The notes under the pieces: generated by a model | What the model saw: only the letters and a program-made list of their open reading frames with translations | Told to the model about the DNA's origin: nothing | Databases searched by the model: none | Position numbers and translations under genes: made by a program | Source: DSYU01 sp963791025 | Lineage (GTDB): Bacteria; Chloroflexota; Anaerolineae; Anaerolineales; Anaerolineaceae | DNA length: 64,000 nt | Direction of reading: 5' to 3' | NCBI GenBank assembly: GCA_963791025.1 | Contig: CAWBQF010000006.1 | Coordinates: 1-64,000 of the forward strand | In this document: one piece after another, positions 7,739 to 15,849 of the stretch | Layout of the letters: every line of letters begins with the position of its first letter | Numbering within the stretch: the first letter of the stretch is position 1

Positions 7739-8785
7739 ATGTCTGGTCCCATTCCACTGCTGTACTCCCCCAACCATCTCCTACACGCACCCGTCAGCGA
7801 GTTCGAGCAGGGCACGCTGGTTGCCTACCGCGAATCACCAGAGCGAGTGGAAAAAATCTACCCCTATCTGGCCTTCCGAGGCATTGGAAACCCCATCCGT
7901 TCGCACCGCACTGCCTCCATTGATGACTTACTACTGATTCACAATGAGGAAATGCTCGATCAACTGCGCGCGGCGTCTTCGGCCCTATCTGGCGACCAGT
8001 ACATTTACCCCGAATTTTTCCCCATCCGGCTTTCCATGCGCAACTTGCCGCGCGGTCTGATCGGCCGTATGGGTGAGTTTTGCACCGACCCTTACAGCCC
8101 GGTCGGGCATGGAACCTGGCAAGCCGCCATTTCCGCAGCCGGCCTGGCTTTGGAAGGAGCCGAAGTCCTGCTGCGCGGCGAAACCAACTGCGTCTATGCC
8201 TTATGCCGCCCACCCGGACATCACGCCGGTCCAGACTTCTTTGGCTCGTACTGCTATCTGAACAATGCGGCTCTGGCCGCTCACCGCCTGATGAACCTGG
8301 GCCGTGTGGCTATTCTAGATATAGACTATCACCACGGCAACGGCACGCAAACGATCTTCTGGGATGAACCGCGCGTTCTGTATGCCTCTCTGCACATCGA
8401 CCCCAACATCGACTTCCCCTTCTTCTCTGGCTACGCCCACGAGACTGGTGGGGTAAGCGCCCCTGGCAGCACCGTTAACTTCCCCTTGCAGCCAGGCACG
8501 GACTCGAGCACGTACCTGCATGCACTGGATGAACTGTTGGGAACGGTCCGCGCTTTTCACCCAATCACGTTGGTGGTCTCACTCGGATTCGATCCATATC
8601 ATGGTGATCCCCTCAGCGCCTTCCAGGTCGAATCGGGCATTTACACCGCGCTAGGCAGCCGCATCGCCGCCCTGGGCTTGCCCACCCTGTTCGTGCAAGA
8701 AGGCGGTTACGCCATTGAAATGCTGCCCAAGCTGGCCGAAGCCTTCCTGGAGGGCTATCTGGCTACCCGGCCTTCCAAGCAGTAG
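7739..8785 (+). CDS. Histone-deacetylase-superfamily amidohydrolase (AcuC / acetylpolyamine type)
   Basis: The 348-residue protein has the zinc-amidohydrolase signatures of the family: RPPGHHAG with the catalytic His pair, NNAALAAH, ILDIDYHHGNGTQTIF with the zinc Asp and His, SLGFDPYHGDP with the second Asp, and FVQEGGY near the end. It would remove acetyl groups from lysine or polyamines in the cytoplasm. Length is normal. A likely transcription stop follows at 8798-8840. It appears monocistronic. Confidence 0.9.
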   Translation: MSGPIPLLYSPNHLLHAPVSEFEQGTLVAYRESPERVEKIYPYLAFRGIGNPIRSHRTASIDDLLLIHNEEMLDQLRAASSALSGDQYIYPEFFPIRLSMRNLPRGLIGRMGEFCTDPYSPVGHGTWQAAISAAGLALEGAEVLLRGETNCVYALCRPPGHHAGPDFFGSYCYLNNAALAAHRLMNLGRVAILDIDYHHGNGTQTIFWDEPRVLYASLHIDPNIDFPFFSGYAHETGGVSAPGSTVNFPLQPGTDSSTYLHALDELLGTVRAFHPITLVVSLGFDPYHGDPLSAFQVESGIYTALGSRIAALGLPTLFVQEGGYAIEMLPKLAEAFLEGYLATRPSKQ

Positions 8786-8797
8786 TTTAAACGCATT

Positions 8798-8840
8798 GTG
8801 GGTTTGTTCTTCGTCGTGAAGGACGAAAGACAAACCCACA
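8798..8840. terminator. Long inverted repeat between convergent deacetylase and thioredoxin genes
   Basis: GTGGGTTTGT (8798-8807) and ACAAACCCAC (about 8830-8839) are perfect arms, extended inward by TTCGTC / GACGAA. There is no clear T-run on either strand, so termination function is inferred from position. Confidence 0.6.
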
Positions 8841-8877
8841 AGAGATGTCAGGATCGCGTTGATCCAAAGAACTTGTT

Positions 8878-9672
8878 TTAGATATGGTTGGCGAGCCGTG
8901 TGCGCAGAGAAGCTTCAGGAAGCACCCCCGCCCACCGGTCGATAATACGTCCATTTTTGACGAGCATCATTGTCGGCACAGCCTGTACGCCATAGCGCCC
9001 GGCGGACATTGGGTTTTCATCCACGTTCACCTTCGCCACCTTTAAGCGCCCTGACATTTCATGGGCTAGTTTTTCCAGAATCGGCTCTGCCATCCGGCAC
9101 GGGCCGCACCAGGGCGCCCAGAAATCGACCAATACGGGCTGCTGTGAACCCATCACTTCCTGGTCGAAACTGGCATCATTCACTGGGAAAGGATGCCCAG
9201 AACTACCCGCCGCTGAGCTGGTATAACCCGGCTTGCTATAGCCAGAAGCCGAAGAAGCCTGTCGCGCTCCCTGATAAGATGGGCCCTGAGTATAACCGGC
9301 TTGTTGGCTGGCATGAGCGGGCTGCCGTTCGGCTGGCCGAGGCCCTTTCCCCAGCAGATAATTAACATGCTCTTCCAGGTCAGCCGCGGTGATCGACACG
9401 CTCTTCGTTTGCGCCTTCCCGTCGCGGAAAGTGACCACAGCCGGGGTGTTCTGCACACCAAAGCGGCCCATCGACTGCGGGCTGTCTTTCGCTGGTACCT
9501 CCACCACGAACAGCTTCCCCGCCTGCTCTCGTGCGATGCGGTTCATGGCGTCCGTCAGGTTGGCAGGAGCCGGGCTGTTGACAAATACCATCACCACCGG
9601 CAAACCAGCCGCTAAGACGCGATCGATACTCTGGTCGCTGGTATGAATGGGGGTATCAAATGTTCGAGCCAA
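8878..9672 (-). CDS. Double thioredoxin-fold protein (degenerate plus active thioredoxin domain)
   Basis: The C-terminal half (from about residue 165) is a complete thioredoxin: VDFWAPWCGPCRMAEPILEKLA with the WCGPC active site, then KVNVDENP and the cis-Pro loop AVPTMMLVKNG. The N-terminal half (about 5-105) is a second thioredoxin fold without the CxxC, keeping only RFGVQNTPAVVTFRDGK. A Gln/Ser/Tyr-rich linker with several GYxxP repeats joins them. TTG 9672 behind GGAAGGAAGG is the likely start (264 residues); an ATG at 9720 would add 16 residues upstream of that site. Disulfide reduction of cytosolic partners is likely, with the first domain as a binding module. Confidence 0.85.
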   Translation of the reverse strand: MARTFDTPIHTSDQSIDRVLAAGLPVVMVFVNSPAPANLTDAMNRIAREQAGKLFVVEVPAKDSPQSMGRFGVQNTPAVVTFRDGKAQTKSVSITAADLEEHVNYLLGKGPRPAERQPAHASQQAGYTQGPSYQGARQASSASGYSKPGYTSSAAGSSGHPFPVNDASFDQEVMGSQQPVLVDFWAPWCGPCRMAEPILEKLAHEMSGRLKVAKVNVDENPMSAGRYGVQAVPTMMLVKNGRIIDRWAGVLPEASLRTRLANHI

Positions 9673-9872
9673 GTTTTCCTTCCTTCCACAGGTAAACCAA
9701 AACCTGCACTTTTTCTTCAAAATTCATCCGTCTCATAAGCAAGGGTCACTTCCATGGCAAAACTGCCTGAGTTCACCCCGCAAATAACCAATGAGATCAG
9801 AAACTGATCCGTATCTATCATACACAGGGGGAATAAGAAACCCATCAGAGCATCCTTAGAATTTCGTTAACA

Positions 9873-11048
9873 TTACACGTCCGTTGGCCGCCAGCCCGAC
9901 TTCTCCGCGTGAGACGCATAATCCGTAAACTCCTCGACCGGCAGCGCATTCTCTGGGATGCAGCTCGCATAATAAGGATGATCCGGTGAGATCGGCAGGT
10001 CCACCGGCTGACCGGTATCCGCCGAGTAGTAAACCGCCGTAACCAGCTCAATCGCGCGCCGGCCATCCTCTAGGTTAATCGGCAGCGGGCCGCCAGATTG
10101 CAGCGCTTTATAAAAGCGGTCAAACTGCCCCACAAAGCCCTCCGGCGGCGCCGGTTGAAACGCTGCCAGCGCCGACTGGATGCGCCCATCCACTTCGTCT
10201 GAAGCGCCCTTAAAAGTCCAGGGGTCACTGGTCTGTGATCCATAGGGACTGGTGTTGCTCTCGGCAATCATGTTCTCGAAGCAGTAGCGGTGCCGTGAAA
10301 TTTCGACTACCGAACCAAACGTCACCGACAGCGCCGCCAGCGAACCATCCGCCATTTCAAGCGACACCGAGAGGGTATCCTCAATCTCGGTATCGTTCAC
10401 CAGCGTCTTGGCCCGCGCGAAGACATTCTTCGCCGGTCCGGCCACAGCATACAGCGCATCATGCGCGTGAATGGCGTGCCCAATAAAAGCGCCGCCAAGA
10501 GCCGTCCGCCAACCGGCCCGCCAGCGCACACTAAAATAGCCGGCTGGGCGGCGCCAGTGCGTCTCTACTGTGGAAAGATAAAGCCGTCCCGGAATACCTT
10601 TGCGAATCAGGTGCTGGAGACGCTGCAGCGCAAAACCAAAGCGATAATTAAAAACGGGCATCACCCACTGTCCCGTACGCTTCTCCGTTTCGGCCAGTTG
10701 GTCAATATCCGCCAGTGCCCCGGCCAGCGGTTTTTCACATACTGCGTTTTTACCAGCTTCCATCGCCCCAATTGCCATCGGCGCGTGCAGGTAGGGAGGC
10801 GTGGTGATATCGACGACATCCACTTCAGGCATCCGGTAAAGATCATTCACATCCGTCACCACGCGCAGCACATCAAACTCGGCTGCCCGCTTGCGCGCTT
10901 TTTCTTCTACCACATCACACACGGCAACCACTTCAAATTGGTCTGCTAGTTGGCGGTAAGCATCTAAGTGAGCGTGGCTGATTCCACCGCAGCCTACCAG
11001 GCCAACCCGAACTTTTTCTGCTTTCTGGTTTGCCAAGTTGTCCTCCAT
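9873..11048 (-). CDS. Gfo/Idh/MocA-family NAD(P)-dependent oxidoreductase
   Basis: The 391-residue protein starts with a Rossmann motif, VRVGLVGCGGISHAHLDAY, and contains CEKPLAG near residue 105, which carries the conserved EKP lysine, followed by the C-terminal beta-sheet domain with WRAGWRTALGGAFIGHAIHAHDAL. The family oxidises or reduces sugars and their derivatives. The substrate cannot be read from the sequence. ATG 11048 is the start, divergent from the gene at 11188. No partner genes for sugar use lie next to it. Confidence 0.9.
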   Translation of the reverse strand: MEDNLANQKAEKVRVGLVGCGGISHAHLDAYRQLADQFEVVAVCDVVEEKARKRAAEFDVLRVVTDVNDLYRMPEVDVVDITTPPYLHAPMAIGAMEAGKNAVCEKPLAGALADIDQLAETEKRTGQWVMPVFNYRFGFALQRLQHLIRKGIPGRLYLSTVETHWRRPAGYFSVRWRAGWRTALGGAFIGHAIHAHDALYAVAGPAKNVFARAKTLVNDTEIEDTLSVSLEMADGSLAALSVTFGSVVEISRHRYCFENMIAESNTSPYGSQTSDPWTFKGASDEVDGRIQSALAAFQPAPPEGFVGQFDRFYKALQSGGPLPINLEDGRRAIELVTAVYYSADTGQPVDLPISPDHPYYASCIPENALPVEEFTDYASHAEKSGWRPTDV

Positions 11049-11135
11049 TTACCAAAACAGTCTACTTTAAACTGATAGTACGAAAATCCTGGCAGGCTGT
11101 CAACAACAAAGCAAGTCACAGCGATTTCTTTGGCT

Positions 11136-11141
11136 TATAAT
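11136..11141 (+). promoter_or_regulatory. -10 element upstream of the 11188 gene
   Basis: TATAAT, with no convincing -35. The predicted leader is about 40 bases and holds AAAGAGGATG just before the ATG at 11188. Confidence 0.4.
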
Positions 11142-11187
11142 TCCGTTACGAAGTCCTTTAACACATAATTAAAAAGAGGATGATCCT

Positions 11188-11583
11188 ATGCCAGTTGAAG
11201 ATGAATATCTAGATGTGTTTCAAAATATAGAAGCGAGCATTGTAGAAATCTATCGGGATTACCCCGATCTCACAGATTACCAGGTTCAATCCGCGTTTGA
11301 AGCTTTACAGCGCACCTACCAGGGCGAAATCAGCGGGCGCAGCGCCGTCCTTCCGCGCGGCGAACAATCCAGGATCGTATACAGCGCAGTGAAAAGTGTT
11401 TGCGAGTGGCGTTTAGGGCGCGTACAGGCTGTGGACGAAGAAGAACAGCCGCTCTCTTTAGAGCCGCTTACCGTTGATGAAATCATCACAGTGATCAAAC
11501 GCCTGCGCAAATCGGTAGATACCTGGAACAAACAAAGCGGCACGCAGGGCTACTTGAACTATATTCGCCAGTTTATTAGATAA
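11188..11583 (+). CDS. Conserved-looking hypothetical protein, acidic and helical
   Basis: I do not recognise this 131-residue protein. It is acidic at the N-terminus (MPVEDEYLDVFQNIEASIVE) and looks mostly alpha-helical, without signal peptide or membrane segment. It has a good AGAGGATG ribosome binding site and a -10 element upstream. The GNAT gene follows after 13 bases, so the two are probably co-transcribed. Confidence 0.65.
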   Translation: MPVEDEYLDVFQNIEASIVEIYRDYPDLTDYQVQSAFEALQRTYQGEISGRSAVLPRGEQSRIVYSAVKSVCEWRLGRVQAVDEEEQPLSLEPLTVDEIITVIKRLRKSVDTWNKQSGTQGYLNYIRQFIR

Positions 11584-11596
11584 ATCTTCAAAGATC

Positions 11597-12475
11597 ATGC
11601 TTGTTCAAAATTACACCACAGCAACCGCTTTCCTTGAAAAAGCTCAGCCCTTTTTAGAACAGCGCGAGTCGGTCAATAACCTGATTTTGGGTATCGCCAT
11701 CCGGCTGCGTGAGCACCCCGACTGGAACACCTTCCCTTGCTACCTGGCGACGGTCGAGAGCCAACCCAACCAGATTGAACTGGCAGCCGTGATGACTCCT
11801 CCCAAAGAAGTCTTGTTGGCAAGCAGTGAAGAGCCTTCAGGAGAAGCCATGCAGGCGCTGCTACAGAATCTGCGGGCAGAACGCTGGCAACCGCCAGGCG
11901 TCAATGGCCCATCTGGGCTGGTAGATCGCTTTGCCCAGGCCTGGACACAAGAGAACGGACGGCGTTATCGGGTGCGGATGCGTGAGCGCGTGTACGAGCT
12001 GCGCGAGGTCAGTCGCCTCTCATACAGCCCAGGGACACTGCGCCTCACCGTCGAAAACGACCTGGAACTGGTAGCCCGCTGGCGAACGGCCTTTTTGAAA
12101 GAAGCGGTAGAAGGCGAAGACCTGGAAACAGCGCGCAAAGTGTCTGCACGGCGCATCGCTGCGGGAGACATGTTCTTGTGGGAAGATGGTGAGCCTGTCT
12201 CGATGGCCATGCGCTCGCGCCCCACGCCACACGGGATCACAGTTACTTCTGTTTATACCCCGCCCGAATTCCGTCAGCGGGGCTACGCCACCTCGTGCGT
12301 GGCTGCTCTGTCACAGTTGTTACTAGATCAGGGCAAGGCCTTCTGCAACTTATTTACTGACCTCGCCAATCCCACCTCCAATGCCATTTACCAGAAGATA
12401 GGCTACCGGCCCGTGTGCGATTTCCATCTGATTCGCTTCGAAGCGCAGGATGAGCAGGATCGGGAAACAGACTGA
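11597..12475 (+). CDS. GNAT-family N-acetyltransferase with an extra N-terminal domain
   Basis: The C-terminal half of this 292-residue protein is a GNAT domain: VTSVYTPPEFRQRGYATSCV holds the acetyl-CoA loop (RQRGYA) and NPTSNAIYQKIGYRPVCDF the last strand and helix. The N-terminal 140 residues look like the degenerate first domain seen in two-domain GNATs. It lies 13 bases after the hypothetical gene at 11188 in the same direction. The substrate is unknown. Confidence 0.85.
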   Translation: MLVQNYTTATAFLEKAQPFLEQRESVNNLILGIAIRLREHPDWNTFPCYLATVESQPNQIELAAVMTPPKEVLLASSEEPSGEAMQALLQNLRAERWQPPGVNGPSGLVDRFAQAWTQENGRRYRVRMRERVYELREVSRLSYSPGTLRLTVENDLELVARWRTAFLKEAVEGEDLETARKVSARRIAAGDMFLWEDGEPVSMAMRSRPTPHGITVTSVYTPPEFRQRGYATSCVAALSQLLLDQGKAFCNLFTDLANPTSNAIYQKIGYRPVCDFHLIRFEAQDEQDRETD

Positions 12476-12595
12476 CTTTAACAGCAGTCTCGCCATACGT
12501 TTCACAGCAAAGCCCTCCAGGACGTTCAGTGCAAAAAACGTCTATTGTGCAAATCGGGACGCTCCCTGGTAAAATTAAGAATAGCCCGAAGATGC

Positions 12596-12634
12596 CGATA
12601 CATCGCGGCGATACATCACGGCGATATATCGCGG
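12596..12634. repeat. Three tandem 13-bp repeats (CGATAcATCgCGG)
   Basis: Three adjacent copies at 12596-12608, 12609-12621 and 12622-12634 differ by one base each from the consensus. The third copy contains the palindrome CGATATATCG. The block lies about 90 bases upstream of the KTSC gene in a 249-base intergenic region, so it could be a protein-binding array controlling that gene. No other feature is clear in that region. Confidence 0.7.
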
Positions 12635-12724
12635 GTGTCTGGAAACAAACGTATTGGAGGGGGATGTGTGTGAAGCTCGCGCAAACAGATGACTTTGAAG
12701 CACACAGACTAGCAAGGAGGAAAG

Positions 12725-12958
12725 ATGCAGCTGGACTCTGTGGAATCCAGCATGCTGGCGGCCATTGGATATGATGAGAACCTTCAGGCCCTGGTTGTCT
12801 TATATAATAGTGGTAAGGCATATCAATACCTGAACGTTCCATCTGAAACGTATCAAGAATTGATTGAAGCACGCTCGAAGGGCCGTTTCATGTTGGATCA
12901 CGTAATTGATCATTATCCGTATGCAGTGTTTAAAGGATGGAAGAACCTGCGCGCCTGA
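12725..12958 (+). CDS. KTSC-domain small protein
   Basis: The 77-residue protein fits the KTSC domain: SSMLAAIGYDENLQALVVLYNSGKAYQYLNVP..., then RSKGRFMLDHVIDHYPY. The domain is found alone or fused to lysyl-tRNA synthetases and nucleases, and its role is not established. The eponymous Lys-Thr-Ser-Cys residues are only partly kept here. The ATG has a strong AAGGAGG site, and the 13-bp repeat array lies upstream. Confidence 0.75.
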   Translation: MQLDSVESSMLAAIGYDENLQALVVLYNSGKAYQYLNVPSETYQELIEARSKGRFMLDHVIDHYPYAVFKGWKNLRA

Positions 12959-13014
12959 GATGTTCAGGCCCAGCCCAGCAGTTCTGTTAATCTGGTTCGA
13001 TCAGGAGATGTACC

Positions 13015-13293
13015 ATGCCTAAAACGATCACGCAAGAAGAACGTCAGTTATTAAAACTGGTTGAAAAAATGCCGGTCCCGGCTGAAGAGAAAGAAAGCTG
13101 GATCGAACGGATCCGAGACGGCGCGATGAGTGAAGACCTGGCAGAAGAAATACGCCAGAAACTCGCGACCACACCAGAAGGGGAAGAGGCAGAACGAGCC
13201 GCCGCGAACCGCTCGATGTACCAGGTAGAACTGGCAAAACTGGTGCGGCGCTGGCGGCTTTCGACACAGTCGCGCAACTTCGGCAGACGGTAA
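13015..13293 (+). CDS. Small hypothetical helical protein
   Basis: I do not recognise this 92-residue, charged, probably all-helical protein (KTITQEERQLLKLVEKMP, then EEAERAAANRSMYQVELAKL). It has a good AGGAG site before ATG 13015 and lies 56 bases after the KTSC gene, so it may share its transcript. There is no signal peptide or membrane segment. Confidence 0.55.
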   Translation: MPKTITQEERQLLKLVEKMPVPAEEKESWIERIRDGAMSEDLAEEIRQKLATTPEGEEAERAAANRSMYQVELAKLVRRWRLSTQSRNFGRR

Positions 13294-13421
13294 TCCATAC
13301 CGGGTCATTTGATTTGCGCCCTGTGAATCCATAGGGCGCAACGTTTTTAACAAGTAACTTCGTCGTATCCAAACGATCGATCCAGCCGAGCAACCCTCCC
13401 TGAATATGGATGTATTGCCTG

Positions 13422-13427
13422 TATAAT
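13422..13427 (+). promoter_or_regulatory. -10 element for the PAP2 gene
   Basis: TATAAT, directly preceded by TG, lies 20 bases before ATG 13447. The transcript would start only about 12 bases upstream of the start codon, leaving room for the GGAATGGGG ribosome binding site and little else. Confidence 0.5.
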
Positions 13428-13446
13428 TAGGGAATGGGGTTTGAAA

Positions 13447-14229
13447 ATGCGTGACGATGAACAAGTAACCGATACCAGTGAAACAACCCAAAGCCTGTTC
13501 GCTCAGATGCTGCAAGTCTGGGTCGATTACCGGCGCATTATCCTATCCGTGTTGATCTTTATCGCATTAGTCGCCCTTTTTACATCGCTTGAACCCGCAA
13601 CCCGCACTTCATTGGTGCGCGGCCTGTTTGCCAATCGCACGCTGTTCATCTTACTGCTGGCTTTTAGCCTGCTGATGCTTTCTCTGTTGTGGTCAGCCGG
13701 GCAGCGCATGGATGTTTGGATTTTCACACTGTTCAATCTGCGTGGACATCACCCTTTATGGTTGGACCGGCTGATGTGGTTAACCACCCAAATTGGCAAC
13801 GGCTTTCTTGGCATCCTGCTGTCAATTGTGCTGTACTTTATCAATTTACGGCGGCTAGCGGTAGAAATGCTGCTTGGTATTCTAAGCCTGTGGTTGGGCG
13901 TAGAAATCCTGAAAGCAATCACTGAACGCAGCCGTCCGTTCATTGCCATCGAGGGCACCCACCTGGTCGGGTGGCGCGAACGTGGGCTTTCCTTCCCCAG
14001 CGGGCATACCTCGCAAACCTTCTTTATGATCACCCTGCTTGCGCAGTATTTTCAGGTCAGTCCTCTGGTCGGCCTGGCAATGTACGGGCTGGCCTTACTG
14101 GTGGGCTTTACACGCATTTATGTGGGGGCCCACTATCCGCGCGATGTAATGGCTGGAGCCGTTCTAGGCAGCGTGTGGGGCATTTTACTTGGGCTGATTG
14201 AAGCCTATCTAACCTCAGGACGGTTTTAA
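13447..14229 (+). CDS. PAP2-family membrane phosphatase
   Basis: The 260-residue protein has the three phosphatidate phosphatase signatures in order: KAITERSRP, SFPSGHTSQ and RIYVGAHYPRDVMAG, separated by about six membrane segments. It would remove phosphate from lipid phosphates such as undecaprenyl diphosphate or phosphatidate, with the active site on the outer face. ATG 13447 is preferred over the TTG at 13441. A terminator follows at 14237-14277. Confidence 0.9.
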   Translation: MRDDEQVTDTSETTQSLFAQMLQVWVDYRRIILSVLIFIALVALFTSLEPATRTSLVRGLFANRTLFILLLAFSLLMLSLLWSAGQRMDVWIFTLFNLRGHHPLWLDRLMWLTTQIGNGFLGILLSIVLYFINLRRLAVEMLLGILSLWLGVEILKAITERSRPFIAIEGTHLVGWRERGLSFPSGHTSQTFFMITLLAQYFQVSPLVGLAMYGLALLVGFTRIYVGAHYPRDVMAGAVLGSVWGILLGLIEAYLTSGRF

Positions 14230-14236
14230 AAGCAAA

Positions 14237-14277
14237 CTCGTTTTGTACGGCCCATTTTCCGAGTCATACAAAACGAG
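14237..14277. terminator. Terminator between convergent PAP2 and EEP-family genes
   Basis: Perfect 11-base arms CTCGTTTTGTA (14237-14247) and TACAAAACGAG (14267-14277). Both strands carry T-rich sequence in or after the stem. Confidence 0.7.
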
Positions 14278-14303
14278 ATATCCCTTTCAAACTTTTTCGC
14301 TGT

Positions 14304-15056
14304 TTATCCCAATGACAGTGTGACGACCAGGGCGTAGTGATCAGAGGCATAAGCGCCGGTCTGATCCGGATGATCAATTGCAATACGGACATCCTCCACG
14401 TAGTCTTGCAGCCCGCCATGGGCCCAGGCATAGTCAATCCGCTTGGTCGGGTTCCCGGCTTCAAAAGTCAGGCCGGGCCGGTCAGGATGCTTCATCGCCC
14501 AGGTATCGAACCAGCCAGCCGACCGGAAACGCTCGAACAAGTTGGTATTGGGTGGATTATTGAGATCCCCCATGAGCAGGCGAAACCCCTCAAAAGAATC
14601 AGCATAGGCCAGCGTTTCTTCCAGATTATCTTTCGCCTGTGATTCGATCCACGAGAAGTGAGTATTAAATAGATGCAGCGGGCCTTGTGGCAGGTCAAGC
14701 TGGGCATGTACAACAATTCGACGCTGTAAATCTTCCTCTCCTGGGCGAAGCTTGAGAATCTTACTGCCTTTATCTACAAATGGCAGCCGAGAAAGGAAGG
14801 CAGAGCCATTTGCACTGGGCCCCTCATACGCCTGCGCGGGCTCAAACACCACCTGCGAATAGTCCGGCAGCAGTTCCTTCAACTGGTCCGCCTGGTGAAT
14901 GCCATTTTCCACGGCTGGGTCCAGCCGCACCGCCTGAAAGGCGACCACGTCCGGCCAAATATCTTTGATCGCATCCCGGATCATCCGCTTGCGAATTTCC
15001 CAGGAGCCGTGTTTCTCAACGTAATAATTTAAGTTCAACGTCATCACTTTAAGCAT
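14304..15056 (-). CDS. Endonuclease/exonuclease/phosphatase (EEP)-fold protein, metal-site Glu replaced
   Basis: The 250-residue protein has the EEP fold: MTLNLN near the start, NTHFSW, LLMGDLNNPP, and the C-terminal SDHYALVVTL with the catalytic Asp-His. At the position of the usual metal-binding Glu (consensus LQE-V) it has AFQAVR, with Ala instead of Glu. Known EEP enzymes cut DNA, RNA or phospholipid headgroups and need that Glu, so activity may be lost or altered. ATG 15056 has GGAAGG upstream. An in-frame ATG at 15122 lies inside the terminator of the preceding gene and is rejected. Confidence 0.8.
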   Translation of the reverse strand: MLKVMTLNLNYYVEKHGSWEIRKRMIRDAIKDIWPDVVAFQAVRLDPAVENGIHQADQLKELLPDYSQVVFEPAQAYEGPSANGSAFLSRLPFVDKGSKILKLRPGEEDLQRRIVVHAQLDLPQGPLHLFNTHFSWIESQAKDNLEETLAYADSFEGFRLLMGDLNNPPNTNLFERFRSAGWFDTWAMKHPDRPGLTFEAGNPTKRIDYAWAHGGLQDYVEDVRIAIDHPDQTGAYASDHYALVVTLSLG

Positions 15057-15099
15057 GGCACTTCCTTCCGTTTGCACAGTATGCACTCTTGAATGTAAG

Positions 15100-15138
15100 G
15101 GCTCCAAAAAAGAGGCGACCAAACCAGGCCGCCTCTTT
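15100..15138 (-). terminator. Terminator of the PRC-barrel gene
   Basis: AAAGAGGCG (15109-15117) / CGCCTCTTT (15130-15138). On the minus strand the stem is followed by a T-run (CTCTTTTTTGG). It separates the PRC-barrel gene from the EEP gene. Confidence 0.85.
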
Positions 15139-15217
15139 ACTTAGAATAAAGGCAAGGTTTGCCTTAACCCTGAGCTTCATTCTCTACATTGAATAGAGTC
15201 CCTTCCTTGTAGGTCTC

Positions 15218-15583
15218 CTATTTCCAATAGGGTTGATAGCCGTAATACTCATAGACACCGGTCAGCCAATCTTCGGCGTCTGTCTCAGGCCAGTCATTCT
15301 TATTAAAGCCCGGCGCATTTTTCAGCGTGCTCTGATCGACGTTAAGGATAAAAACCTTACGGTTGGTATCTACAGTCATCGCCTCCCACGGAATGGCAAA
15401 CAGTTTATCACCCATTCCTAAGAAGCCGCCAAAAGACAAAACGGCATAGGCCACTCGCCCTGAATTCAGGTCAAGCATAACATCTTCGATCTTACCAAGA
15501 TCCTGGCCCTGCGCATTTACGACGCCATCGCCAATTAAGGTTGTGGCAGATAAAGCTTTTGGTCGCACATCATTGTGTCTCAC
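15218..15583 (-). CDS. PRC-barrel domain protein
   Basis: The 121-residue protein carries a PRC-barrel: ATTLIGDGVVNAQGQDLGKIEDVMLDL, GRVAYAVLSFGGFLG, and LFAIPWEAM. The domain occurs in photosynthetic reaction-centre H subunits, RimM and many stress-linked proteins of unknown role. GTG 15583 with AGGAGG seven bases upstream is chosen; the longer frame to 15706 has no conserved sequence. The end (DWLTGVYEYYGYQPYW) is aromatic-rich. It is monocistronic. Confidence 0.85.
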   Translation of the reverse strand: MRHNDVRPKALSATTLIGDGVVNAQGQDLGKIEDVMLDLNSGRVAYAVLSFGGFLGMGDKLFAIPWEAMTVDTNRKVFILNVDQSTLKNAPGFNKNDWPETDAEDWLTGVYEYYGYQPYWK

Positions 15584-15819
15584 GTGTCTTCCTCCTTCTG
15601 TTTTCTGATACAGATGCAACTTTTTCAGAAAACAAAATGAACTTTTTATTGGGTAGAAATCCATAACTTTCAGAATAACCCGGTTATCGAACAGGCTATA
15701 GACCATAAATCCCCCTTATAACCTGTACGATAACCACTATAAGGTTAATATTTTTTAGTACATGTCTCAATGGGGACGTTTCATTTTCAGGCGGTAGGGA
15801 TTCCCCTAAAGAAAATTCA

Positions 15820-15828
15820 TGATACAAT
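15820..15828 (+). promoter_or_regulatory. Extended -10 promoter for the NfeD-like/flotillin operon
   Basis: TGATACAAT (TGnTACAAT) lies 22 bases before ATG 15850. AAGGA lies between them. No clear -35 is seen. Confidence 0.5.
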
Positions 15829-15849
15829 TTTTATGACAAGGATTTTTTC

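Noticed and set aside
12596..12634. CRISPR array
   Set aside because: The repeats are only 13 bp and have no spacers. No cas gene is in the window.
12664..12774. Short ORF starting MCVKLAQTDDF upstream of the KTSC gene
   Set aside because: It overlaps the KTSC gene in another frame, and the GGAGGGGG before it is too close to the ATG. The KTSC frame is clearly the conserved one.
15057..15122. Upstream ATG for the EEP-family gene
   Set aside because: It lies within the terminator of the PRC-barrel gene and has no family sequence after it.
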